Source: an uncultured bacterium (lineage in GTDB: Bacteria > Patescibacteriota > Saccharimonadia > Saccharimonadales > Saccharimonadaceae). Taken from it: a stretch of 8,804 nucleotides of DNA. Shown piece by piece: positions 1-6,592 of the stretch; positions within the stretch are counted from its first letter, which is position 1, and the number at the start of each line of letters is the position of its first letter. The position numbers and the translations under genes were made by a program. A model generated the notes under the pieces. The model was not told the origin of the DNA. It saw only the letters and a list, made by a program, of their open reading frames with translations, and did not search any database. The stretch lies in assembly GCA_937930585.1 (NCBI GenBank), contig CALHCA010000012.1, positions 1-8,804 of the forward strand, in the 5' to 3' direction.

Positions 1-629
1 TTGGAATGGGACGAATTTGGAAGCGATTAATGGATCTAATTCTATCGGTTTTAGGCTTAGCTTTAGTATCGCCAATTATGCTGATTGTTGCAATTATTAT
101 GAAAATTACAGCACCGAAAGATTCAATTTTTTTCAGGCAAGTTCGTTTGACTCGGTTTAATCGTGAATTTTATATTTATAAATTTCGTTCACAAAAGGCT
201 GAATTTGATGGCTTAACTCCCGAACAGGCTTTCGAAAAAATGGGAAAACCTGAGCTCGCAAAAGAGTATCGTAAAAATGGCGATCAGCTTGATAACGACC
301 CAAGAATTACAAAAATTGGAAAATTTATTCGTGCAACTTCTATTGATGAATTACCGCAGCTTTTTAATGTTGTTCGTGGCGATATTTCACTTGTTGGTCC
401 TCGAGCTTTAATTCCACAAGAGATTAACAAATCAAATAGAAAAAATATTATTTTGGCGGTAAAAGCTGGTGTTACCGGATTAGCTCAGGTTTCAGGTAGG
501 CGTGACATTTCTTTCGAAGAACGCCGCAGGCTGGATGTTTATTATGTTCAAAATTGGTCAATTATTTTTGATATTCAAATTTTATTTAAAACTGTTGCAA
601 GTGTAATTTTTCGAAGAGGGGCAAAATAA
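1..629 (+). CDS. Polyprenyl-phosphate sugar-1-phosphate transferase, catalytic domain (5' end probably outside window)
   Basis: Membrane enzyme of the bacterial sugar transferase family (WbaP/WcaJ/PglC type). The family moves a sugar-1-phosphate from a nucleotide sugar to undecaprenyl phosphate, the priming step of surface glycan synthesis. Numbering from the ATG at 6, a hydrophobic membrane segment spans about residues 9-32. Next come FFRQ (42-45) and YKFRS (58-62), then SIDELPQLFNV (112-122) carrying the catalytic Asp-Glu pair D114/E115, and SLVGPRA (128-134), where most relatives have GPRP. The frame is open upstream of the ATG (a Gly codon at 3-5), and G-M-G-R-x-x-K-R-x-x-D resembles the junction found inside long polyprenyl glycosylphosphotransferases. 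I therefore favour a longer protein with an N-terminal part left of the window; a short PglC-like protein starting at 6 is possible. The stop overlaps the next start (TAATG). The sugar cannot be read from sequence. Confidence 0.9.
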   Translation, partial: GMGRIWKRLMDLILSVLGLALVSPIMLIVAIIMKITAPKDSIFFRQVRLTRFNREFYIYKFRSQKAEFDGLTPEQAFEKMGKPELAKEYRKNGDQLDNDPRITKIGKFIRATSIDELPQLFNVVRGDISLVGPRALIPQEINKSNRKNIILAVKAGVTGLAQVSGRRDISFEERRRLDVYYVQNWSIIFDIQILFKTVASVIFRRGAK

Positions 630-1768
630 TGCAAAATCCAAAATGGTTAAATGACAAGAAAGTTGCGATTGTGACAGACTGGCTCACCACTTATGGTGGT
701 GCTGAAAAGGTTGTTGCTACGGTTTCAGAGATTTTCCCTGAAGCGCCAATTTTTACATCGCAATATTCAGAGAAGGAAGTTGATTGGTTCTCAAAAAATG
801 ATGTTCGAGTTGGTTGGTTAAATATTTTCCCGGCAAAATTGCGTAAAATATTACCAGTTGGGCGAATTCTATATTTTCGAAATTTAGGCAAAAAACTAAA
901 AGATTTTGATGTTATTATTTCAATTTGCTGCGCTGAAAGTAAAGGTTTGAACCTTTCGAATAATCAGCTTCATATTAGTTATTTACAAGGTCCTCCAATT
1001 CAATATTACTGGGGGATGTATAATGATTATATTAAAAATCCTGGGTTTGGAAAGTTTAATTTTTTAGTGCGGTTTTTCTTCAAAATGCTTGTAAATCCAC
1101 TTCGAAAAAATGATTTTAAATTGGCACAAAAGCCGGATTTTCTGTTGGCGAATTCAACCTATTCGAAAGAGGAGATTTTAAAATATTATAAAAGAGAATC
1201 TACTGTAATTTTTCCGCCAGTTGAAACAGGGAATTTTAAATTTTGCGAAAAAAAGCAAGATTATTATATCACGACTTCTCGCCAAGTTAATTGGAAAAAG
1301 CTTGATTTGGCAGTTGAAGCTTTTGTTAAAAATGGTAAAAGGTTAATTTTAGTTGGTGGCGGAGCTGAGCATCAAAAGTTAAAAAGCCTCGCAAAAAACT
1401 CACATAATATTGAGTTTGTTCAAAGAATTAACAGCCCAAAAGAGCTTTCGAAAATTGTTGGCGAGGCGAAAGGTTTTATTTTTCCGAGTTTAGAGCCTTT
1501 TGGAATTGCGCCGATTGAGGCTCTTTCTACTGGAACACCAATTTTATCATTCAATAAAGGCGGTTCACAAGATTACATTCAAGATGGTAAAAACGGTGTA
1601 TTTTTTGATGAGCAATCAGCTGAGTCAATTTTAAATGCTATTAAAAAATTCGAAAAATTAAATTTTGACGCTAAAAAAGTTTCAGAAAGTGCTAAAAGTT
1701 TTTCGAAAGATAATTTTAAGAAAAATTTCGAAAGAGAAATCAAGAAAGGATTTAATGAAAAATTTTAA
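629..1768 (+). CDS. GT4-type (glycosyl transferases group 1) glycosyltransferase
   Basis: A 379-residue cytoplasmic, probably membrane-associated glycosyltransferase with a GT-B fold. It likely adds a sugar to the lipid-linked glycan primed by the preceding gene product. The N-terminal domain has the early glycine motif GGAEKV (23-28). The C-terminal domain opens with a strand and helix like other GT4 enzymes (SRQVNWKKLDLAVEAF, 217-232), has LVGGG (241-245), and carries the nucleotide-sugar-binding E-x7-E motif as E289-PFGIAPI-E297, followed by STGTPILSFNKGG (300-312). The length is typical of the family. The ATG at 629 overlaps the upstream TAA by one base and is preceded by a purine-rich Shine-Dalgarno (GAAGAGGGG, 613-621), implying translational coupling. 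Mannosyl- or rhamnosyltransferases look similar, so donor and acceptor are unknown. The family call is firm; the place in the pathway is inferred from neighbours. Confidence 0.92.
   Translation: MQNPKWLNDKKVAIVTDWLTTYGGAEKVVATVSEIFPEAPIFTSQYSEKEVDWFSKNDVRVGWLNIFPAKLRKILPVGRILYFRNLGKKLKDFDVIISICCAESKGLNLSNNQLHISYLQGPPIQYYWGMYNDYIKNPGFGKFNFLVRFFFKMLVNPLRKNDFKLAQKPDFLLANSTYSKEEILKYYKRESTVIFPPVETGNFKFCEKKQDYYITTSRQVNWKKLDLAVEAFVKNGKRLILVGGGAEHQKLKSLAKNSHNIEFVQRINSPKELSKIVGEAKGFIFPSLEPFGIAPIEALSTGTPILSFNKGGSQDYIQDGKNGVFFDEQSAESILNAIKKFEKLNFDAKKVSESAKSFSKDNFKKNFEREIKKGFNEKF
1742..1750 (+). promoter_or_regulatory. Ribosome binding site fixing the ligase start at 1755
   Basis: AAGAAAGGA lies 4 nt before the ATG at 1755. 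This supports that codon over the in-frame ATG at 1665, which would place 30 extra charged residues, fully inside the glycosyltransferase gene, before the first membrane segment. Confidence 0.7.
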
Positions 1769-3221
1769 AAAACTTAGTTTAGCTGAAAAAATATTATTTT
1801 TTGCACCATTTATGGTTTGGTTTTCGTATTACCCAAATTTTAATTTTGGTAAAGCGGCAGGTGCGAATTTAGAATTTTCAATTGCTCTAATTTATGCTGT
1901 AATTTTAGCACTCTTTAGTATTAAAAATATTTTTAAAAACCGCAAAACTCTTTTAAAAAATAACGCAGTTTTGATTACTGGATTTTTTGTTTTTTGGAAT
2001 TTTTTAACGATTTTAAGTTCACAAAATCAATTGAGAAGCTTTTTAGTTTCTGGAGTTTGGCTGGTTTTGTGGATTGATTTTTTGGCGATTTTAAATTTTT
2101 TGAAAAATAAAGAGCTGTTTAATAACCTTATAAAAAATTTCATTATCAGTGCTTTTTTAATGTCAATTTTCGCAATAATACAGGTTGTTTATGGAACTTG
2201 GTCTGATTGGGGTCTTTGCGCTGGATGTACTGCACAAGGTTTTGGTTTTGTGCGACCGAGTGTTTTTGCAATTGAGCCACAATTTTTTGCAAGCATGCTT
2301 CTTGCGCCAATTTTAATTTTGATAAGTAGAATTTTAAATAAAAAATCTACAAAAAAAGAAAAAATAGCAGTTTGGGTTATGCTTTTTGCTTTATATTTAA
2401 CACTTTCGCGTGGGGCAATTTTTGCACTTTTATTGGCGGTTTTAGTTTTGATTTTTGTAAACCAAAAACTTTCGAAAAAGGTAATTTTACAAAATTTTTT
2501 AATTTCTGGCTGGTTTATTACTTCAAGTTTTTTAGGTGGAATGATTTTTCACGCAATTTTTACCGAGCTAAACCCACGAGTGAGTGATGGTTTTTATGAT
2601 TCGATTTCGAAAAGCGTAAACCAAATAAGTTTGGGAAAAATTAAATTGCCGAAAATTGAAAAAGCAATTAATCAAGAAATTAAAGAGCCAGAAATTGAGA
2701 GTAATGGTTTAAATTCAAAAGGACCAACAGAAAAAGTTATGGAAAAACCTAAAAAGGCAATGTTCGATGGTTATGTTGAAAAATCAACCAATGAACGCAC
2801 AAAAATGTCGGATTTAGCGATAGAAACTTGGCTTTCGAGTCCTTTTGTTTTATTTTTTGGAGTTGGATCTGGAGCTTCTGGAACCGCAATTCTAAATTCA
2901 ACTCACCAGATAGCCAACAGTTCAGAAATTGTTCAGAATGAATTTTTATCGATTTTATTAGAATTGGGTATTTTTGGATTAATTATTTGGGGGCTAATAA
3001 TAAGCGGGATTTTTCTAAAATCTAGAGAAAAGAAGTGTATTTGGGCGATTTTAACTGCATTTTTAGCGCAATGGTTTTTCTTTTCAGGACTACCAAACGC
3101 ACTACATATTTATTTGATTTTAGCAGTATCTTTTGCTATAATTGAAAGAGCTTATGAAAAAAAATCAGCAATCAATAGATGGGTTCACACCAAGGCGTCG
3201 GGTCGATTCTTTAAGTCGTGA
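1755..3221 (+). CDS. O-antigen ligase/polymerase-like (Wzy/WaaL family) membrane protein
   Basis: A 488-residue multi-pass membrane protein, probably polymerising or transferring lipid-linked glycan on the outer face of the membrane. Hydrophobic segments are visible near residues 12-24, 41-56, 71-87, 97-114, 127-146, 176-192, 204-217, 220-235, 247-267, 398-421 and 429-464. Family marks are VRPSVFAIEPQFFAS (166-180) with an extracytoplasmic-type Arg, LTLSRGAIFAL (215-225), and VQNEFLSILLELGIFGLI (393-410), which resembles the conserved H/Q-N-x-x-L-x-x-L-x-E-L-G-x-x-G signature. A polar loop (about 268-360) holds a low-complexity Lys/Glu/Pro stretch. CAGC (155-158) gives a CxxC in the 147-175 loop. 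The gene overlaps the glycosyltransferase by 14 nt and the LCP gene by 68 nt. It ends TGA, followed at once by in-frame TAA. Polymerase and ligase cannot be separated from sequence. Confidence 0.85.
   Translation: MKNFKKLSLAEKILFFAPFMVWFSYYPNFNFGKAAGANLEFSIALIYAVILALFSIKNIFKNRKTLLKNNAVLITGFFVFWNFLTILSSQNQLRSFLVSGVWLVLWIDFLAILNFLKNKELFNNLIKNFIISAFLMSIFAIIQVVYGTWSDWGLCAGCTAQGFGFVRPSVFAIEPQFFASMLLAPILILISRILNKKSTKKEKIAVWVMLFALYLTLSRGAIFALLLAVLVLIFVNQKLSKKVILQNFLISGWFITSSFLGGMIFHAIFTELNPRVSDGFYDSISKSVNQISLGKIKLPKIEKAINQEIKEPEIESNGLNSKGPTEKVMEKPKKAMFDGYVEKSTNERTKMSDLAIETWLSSPFVLFFGVGSGASGTAILNSTHQIANSSEIVQNEFLSILLELGIFGLIIWGLIISGIFLKSREKKCIWAILTAFLAQWFFFSGLPNALHIYLILAVSFAIIERAYEKKSAINRWVHTKASGRFFKS
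3144..3150 (+). promoter_or_regulatory. Weak ribosome binding site for the LCP gene inside the ligase gene
   Basis: GAAAGAG sits 3 nt before the ATG at 3154. It is a poor Shine-Dalgarno, but better than anything before the alternative in-frame TTG at 3142. Initiation may depend on ribosomes translating the ligase gene. Confidence 0.45.
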
Positions 3222-4845
3222 TAACAGTTATGAGAAATTAGCTAAAAAACCAGTTTCGAATATTCAGAGTCAGCCGAAAATAGCAGAAATTAAACATTCG
3301 AAAAAAGCTAAAAATCGAGAAGAAAATTTAAATGAAGATATTGAATCTGCTTTACAAAATTTAGAAATTGAAGAAGTTCAAGAAAATCAGCGGAAAGAAC
3401 GAGTAGCTTCGAAAAAGCAACAAAAACTTCTTCGAAAACTTGAAAAAAAGAATTTGAAACGTGAGAAAAAAGGTAAAGAAGTTCTTTCTTTGGAGCAATT
3501 TAAGCGGCGCCGAATTTTGGGGCGAATTTTTGCTGTCATCTTATTGATTTTAATTATTGTTGGTGGATATTTTACATATAAAGCGTATAAAGATTTGTAT
3601 AAATTAACGAATGGTAACGTTATTGGTGCAGTTTTTGGTGATAAAAAGAAATTAAAGGCTGATTCTAATGGTCGTACAAATATTTTACTTTTCGGAACCT
3701 CGCCGAAAGGTTGGGATGGTGAGAACTTGACTGATTCTGTAATGGTTATATCTGTTAATCAGGAAACCAAGAAAATTTACACTATCTCTTTACCACGAGA
3801 CCTTTGGGTTAAACATACTTGCCGAAGTTGGCTTGGAACAACAGCTGGAAAACTTAATGAAACTTATGGCTGTAGCTATTATGATGCTAAAAATAGTGGC
3901 TCAAGTGAAGAAGAATCAGAGAAGGCTGGCCAAAATGCTTTAGCTAAAAAAGCAGAAGAAATTCTTGGTTTAGATATTCAATATGTTGTTCATGGTAATT
4001 GGAAGGTTTTAATCGATGCCATTAATTCTGTTGGTGGAATTGATGTGAAAGTTGAAGCTTACGATGGTTCAAGCCGAGTTTATGATGTAGCTACGAAAAT
4101 TAACTATAAGAGTGGTGAAACTTATCATATGAATGGCGAAACAGCATTAGCATTTTCACGTGCTCGAGGCTCAGAGGGTGGAGTTGGCTTGAGCGGAAGT
4201 AATTTTGATCGTGAGCGAAATCAGCAAAAAATTTTGAAAGCAGCATTCTCTAAAATAAACGAACAAAAAACTAACCCAATAACTTTACTTTCGTTAGCTT
4301 CATCTTTGGGTGAAAATATTCATCATTCATTTAGTGGAGATGAGCTAAAAACTGCTGCTAGAATTGCTCAAGATTTTAATGGCGGAACTGTAACTTCTTT
4401 GCCACTTGTCAACGAAAATGATCAGTCTGCAAATTATTTTACAACTGGAGTGATTAATTCGGTGAGCGCAGTTTTGCCAAAAGCTGGAACTTATAATTAT
4501 AGCCAAATTCAAGCTTATATTTCAAAAAATACAATTGGCGGTGAGGTTATTAAAGAAAACGCTAAAATTAAAATTTTAAATGGTACGAATTATTCAGGAT
4601 TAGCTGCTCAAGAACAGAAAAAGCTTGAGAAAGAAGGCTTTAATATTCAAGATATTGATTCTGCACCAAAGCGAGACTATGCTAAAACTAAAATTTATTA
4701 TGTAAAAGAAGATTCGAAAACCGCAACAATTAAAAAACTTGAATCTAAATATTCAATCAAAGCTGAAAAATTACCATCAGATTTATCAAAAATAGGTGAA
4801 GGTTCAGATATAATTATTTTGTTAGGTGAAGACAATGGCGATTAA
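3154..4845 (+). CDS. LytR-CpsA-Psr (LCP) family glycopolymer transferase with C-terminal LytR_C domain
   Basis: A 563-residue protein with one membrane anchor and an extracytoplasmic catalytic part. LCP enzymes move lipid-linked glycopolymers onto peptidoglycan or protein, which fits the last step of this operon. Layout: a very polar cytoplasmic N-terminus (1-120) rich in Lys and Glu and probably partly coiled-coil (60-108); a membrane helix (about 121-143); the LCP domain (about 173-368); and a LytR_C domain (about 468-560, starting KIKILNGTNYSGLAA). Catalytic and lipid-phosphate-binding marks are TDS (193-195), SLPRD (212-216), FSRAR (334-338) and NFDRERNQQKIL (350-361). An insert rich in Ser and Glu (246-260) interrupts the domain. 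The start was chosen at ATG 3154, giving MKKNQQSIDGF. The gene overlaps the ligase by 68 nt and the next gene by 11 nt. The family call is firm; the acceptor is unknown. Confidence 0.93.
   Translation: MKKNQQSIDGFTPRRRVDSLSRDNSYEKLAKKPVSNIQSQPKIAEIKHSKKAKNREENLNEDIESALQNLEIEEVQENQRKERVASKKQQKLLRKLEKKNLKREKKGKEVLSLEQFKRRRILGRIFAVILLILIIVGGYFTYKAYKDLYKLTNGNVIGAVFGDKKKLKADSNGRTNILLFGTSPKGWDGENLTDSVMVISVNQETKKIYTISLPRDLWVKHTCRSWLGTTAGKLNETYGCSYYDAKNSGSSEEESEKAGQNALAKKAEEILGLDIQYVVHGNWKVLIDAINSVGGIDVKVEAYDGSSRVYDVATKINYKSGETYHMNGETALAFSRARGSEGGVGLSGSNFDRERNQQKILKAAFSKINEQKTNPITLLSLASSLGENIHHSFSGDELKTAARIAQDFNGGTVTSLPLVNENDQSANYFTTGVINSVSAVLPKAGTYNYSQIQAYISKNTIGGEVIKENAKIKILNGTNYSGLAAQEQKKLEKEGFNIQDIDSAPKRDYAKTKIYYVKEDSKTATIKKLESKYSIKAEKLPSDLSKIGEGSDIIILLGEDNGD
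4824..4829 (+). promoter_or_regulatory. Ribosome binding site fixing the LexA-like start at 4835
   Basis: AGGTGA lies 5 nt before the ATG at 4835 and inside the end of the LCP gene. The in-frame GTG at 4826 overlaps this site and has no Shine-Dalgarno of its own, so the ATG is preferred. Confidence 0.65.
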
Positions 4846-5185
4846 TTTGACTAAAAAACAAGTTGAACTGTTGAATTTTATAGAAGTTTTTATTGAAGAA
4901 TCTGGTTATAGCCCAACATACCGCGAAATTGCTCGTGGTATGGGCTATAAATCTGTTGCAACAGTAGCAAAGCATATAGATAATTTAGTTTTGATGGGAA
5001 AGATAACTAAATCTGATGGTGGTGAAGCTCGTTCGATTTCTATTAAGAAACAAATTTCAGAACTTTCTGGTGATGAAAAAAATATTCATGATTTTTTGGT
5101 TAAGAAACGAGACTTTTATGCTGAAAATAATCAAATCGAACAAGCAAGAAAAATTGATGACGCAATTCTAACTTTGTGGTATTAG
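4835..5185 (+). CDS. LexA N-terminal-type winged-helix protein lacking the S24 protease domain
   Basis: A 116-residue probable DNA-binding protein. Residues 3-70 match the plan of the LexA DNA-binding domain: LTKKQVELLNFIEVFIEESG (5-24), YSPTYREIARGMGYKSVATV (25-44) as helix-turn-helix, AKHIDNLVLMGKI (45-57) as the third helix, and GGEARSISI (62-70) as the wing, comparable to the G-x-x-R-A/S-I end of LexA's domain. Full LexA is about 200 residues and carries an Ala-Gly cleavage site and a Ser/Lys protease. Here only about 45 mostly helical, charged residues follow (72-116), with no room for S24. RecA-stimulated self-cleavage is therefore not expected. The gene overlaps the LCP gene by 11 nt, so it is made with the envelope enzymes. 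A role as local regulator is inference; its targets are unknown. Confidence 0.8.
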   Translation: MAINLTKKQVELLNFIEVFIEESGYSPTYREIARGMGYKSVATVAKHIDNLVLMGKITKSDGGEARSISIKKQISELSGDEKNIHDFLVKKRDFYAENNQIEQARKIDDAILTLWY

Positions 5186-5189
5186 AATA

Positions 5190-5218
5190 TTGAAAAAATA
5201 AAGTGTTTATGTTTTAAT
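5190..5218 (+). promoter_or_regulatory. Candidate sigma70 promoter for the mscS-like gene
   Basis: TTGAAA (5190-5195), a 17-nt spacer, then an extended -10 TGT-TTTAAT (TG at 5210-5211, hexamer 5213-5218). Transcription would start near 5225, leaving only about 5 nt before the ATG at 5230. The 44-nt gap between genes shows no hairpin, so readthrough from the envelope operon is also possible. Confidence 0.5.
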
Positions 5219-5229
5219 TATAACTAGTA

Positions 5230-6171
5230 ATGAATATTTTTAAGATTTTCGAAAAATTTATAACAGGATTTTTAGATTACGACTGGTTTAACCCAATTGT
5301 CATTATTTTTGCTGCAATTCTTGCAAGCTTTTTATTGCGCAAAATTATTGATTTCGCTTTTAGCGTTCGTAAGAAAACTAAAAAAATAAAGCGCTCCGAA
5401 GAACGTTTAAAAAGAAATGAAACAATTTCGAAAATTGCAAAAACTGCGGTTGACATTGTTATTTGGATGACTGCAGCAATAAACTTTCTTAGCTCAATTG
5501 GTGTTAATGTGGCATCTTTAATGACAGGTGCTGGTTTAATTGGTGTTGTGGTTGGTCTTGGTGCTCAAACGACAACGCGTGATATTTTAGCGGGATTTTT
5601 TATCGTTGGTGAAAATCAATATCGAGTTGGAGACACAATTGAGATTATGGTTGCTGGAAGGTTAATTTCGGGAAAAGTTGAAAATATTTCTTTGCGAATT
5701 ACTCAGGTGCGTGATGGTGATGGAAAAGTTCATACAATTCGAAATGGTGCAAGCGAAGCAGTAACCAACCTTTCGTTTAAATATGCTAATGTCAACTTAC
5801 TTTTTGGTGTATCTTATGATACGGATATCGATGTTTTGGAAAAGGTGATAAATAATGTTGGGCTAAAAATGCTTGAAGATCCGGAATTGAAAAAAGATAT
5901 TATTGAGCCAATTGTATTCGTACGAGTGAATAAATTCTTGGATTCTTCGATGGAAATTAAGTGTCTAGGAAGAGTGAAGGCTGGTAAGCAATGGAACGTT
6001 GCTGGAATTTTTCGTCGGGAAATTAAGAAAGCTTTTGATGAAAACGATATTATTTTGCCTTATCCACAAATGGTCATTCATGATGTAAATCGAATTACCG
6101 CTAAAATGAAAAATTCAAAAGCTCGCACTCGCCATCAAAAACATTCATCTATAAAACAAGTTAAAAAATAA
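5230..6171 (+). CDS. MscS-family small-conductance mechanosensitive channel
   Basis: A 313-residue inner-membrane channel expected to open under membrane tension and release solutes during osmotic downshock. Hydrophobic segments are at about residues 20-38, 70-90 and 93-127. The last is the pore-lining helix with the family's Gly/Ala packing pattern (TGAGLIGVVVGLGAQTTTRD, 99-118), then ILAGFFIV (119-126) and the beta-domain opening YRVGDTIEI (131-139). RNGASEAVTNLS (171-182) and ENDIILPYPQ (271-280) match the N/G-x-x-V-x-N and I-P-F/Y-P-x-x conserved stretches. The length and three-helix plan fit MscS/YnaI-type channels. The C-terminus (291-313) is Lys/Arg-rich. No Shine-Dalgarno precedes the ATG at 5230; a start within the first residues, such as a later codon, would lose hydrophobic sequence, so I keep 5230. 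It is probably transcribed from its own promoter and ends at the hairpin terminator. Confidence 0.92.
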   Translation: MNIFKIFEKFITGFLDYDWFNPIVIIFAAILASFLLRKIIDFAFSVRKKTKKIKRSEERLKRNETISKIAKTAVDIVIWMTAAINFLSSIGVNVASLMTGAGLIGVVVGLGAQTTTRDILAGFFIVGENQYRVGDTIEIMVAGRLISGKVENISLRITQVRDGDGKVHTIRNGASEAVTNLSFKYANVNLLFGVSYDTDIDVLEKVINNVGLKMLEDPELKKDIIEPIVFVRVNKFLDSSMEIKCLGRVKAGKQWNVAGIFRREIKKAFDENDIILPYPQMVIHDVNRITAKMKNSKARTRHQKHSSIKQVKK

Positions 6172-6193
6172 AACCCTTTTCGAAAGGGTTTTT
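6171..6193. terminator. Bidirectional rho-independent terminator
   Basis: A 9-bp perfect stem AAACCCTTT (6171-6179) / AAAGGGTTT (6183-6191) with loop TCG. It is followed by T residues to 6193 on the + strand and, read on the - strand, by a T-rich tract (complement of the A run at 6162-6170). It sits between convergent gene ends: the mscS-like stop (6169-6171) and the minus-strand stop (6192-6194). Confidence 0.9.
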
Positions 6194-6515
6194 ATCTATA
6201 GCGGTTATTTGGACACTTGCCGTATTGCCCATTTTCACAAAATGAGCAATTTTCTTTTTCACATGCTGATAAATCATCTGATCTATGTGCGAAAGATTGA
6301 CTTTTTACGGTTTTAAAGTTTGAGTCAATTCTCTCAAAAATTATACTTTGGGCTTGAACTTTTTTGCGCGAATAGTTACATTTGGCAAAATACATTTTAA
6401 AAATTTTATAAATTGCAGAAGAGTAGCCTTTTTCGGCTTTGATAAGTAAATCTTCTGGAATGTCTAATTCGGCTATTCGTTTTAGAAATTTGTGCGAAAC
6501 TCTAATTTTTACCAT
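6192..6515 (-). CDS. Hypothetical 107-residue protein with C-terminal Cys cluster
   Basis: I do not recognise this protein. The N-terminal half (1-60) looks like a mixed or helical basic domain (MVKIRVSHKFLKRIAELDIP at the start). The C-terminal tail has four Cys spaced C85-x4-C90-x2-C93-x7-C101, with a fifth at C46, which suggests a small metal (zinc) site. There is no signal peptide or membrane segment, so it is probably cytoplasmic. Evidence that it is a real gene: a near-perfect Shine-Dalgarno (GGAGGTG, complement of 6521-6527) 5-7 nt before the ATG; a consensus-like promoter; normal codon use; and a stop exactly at a terminator. It is transcribed divergently from arcA. A regulatory or nucleic-acid-binding role would fit a small Cys-rich protein, but that is speculation. 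Confidence 0.75.
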   Translation of the reverse strand: MVKIRVSHKFLKRIAELDIPEDLLIKAEKGYSSAIYKIFKMYFAKCNYSRKKVQAQSIIFERIDSNFKTVKSQSFAHRSDDLSACEKENCSFCENGQYGKCPNNRYR

Positions 6516-6520
6516 ATTTT

Positions 6521-6527
6521 CACCTCC
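6521..6527 (-). promoter_or_regulatory. Strong ribosome binding site of the Cys-cluster gene
   Basis: The complement reads GGAGGTG, the best Shine-Dalgarno in the window, spaced properly from the ATG whose complement is at 6513-6515. It confirms the start codon and argues the short gene is genuinely expressed. Confidence 0.8.
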
Positions 6528-6549
6528 AAAAATGTACTAAGATGCTATT

Positions 6550-6578
6550 ATTATATAATTTTTCTAATAAAAAGTCAA
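6550..6578 (-). promoter_or_regulatory. Sigma70-type promoter of the Cys-cluster gene
   Basis: On the minus strand: TTGACT (complement of 6573-6578), a 17-nt spacer, and TATAAT (complement of 6550-6555). Transcription would start near 6543, giving a leader of about 28 nt that contains the Shine-Dalgarno. The -10 lies in the perfect palindrome ATTATATAAT (6550-6559), so a TATAAT also reads on the + strand, but without a convincing -35. Confidence 0.75.
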
Positions 6579-6592
6579 TAAAGTTAAATTGA

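Noticed and set aside
691..891. Minus-strand open frame of 66 codons
   Set aside because: Lies wholly inside the glycosyltransferase gene, whose motifs are clear; no ribosome binding site or recognisable domain.
1665..1754. Earlier ATG for the ligase gene
   Set aside because: No Shine-Dalgarno and it would overlap the glycosyltransferase by 104 nt; ATG 1755 has a good site and begins just before the first membrane segment.
2372..2587. Plus-strand open frame of 71 codons rich in Phe
   Set aside because: Out-of-frame shadow of the ligase gene; its composition is that of shifted T-rich membrane codons.
3219..3224. Possible alternative genetic code (TGA read as an amino acid)
   Set aside because: The ligase TGA is followed at once by in-frame TAA, so this stop alone is uninformative, but none of the conserved genes has an internal TGA and Gly/Trp use GGN/TGG throughout.
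5186..5229. Terminator after the LexA-like gene
   Set aside because: The 44-nt gap is A/T-rich but has no stable hairpin; it is better explained as a promoter.
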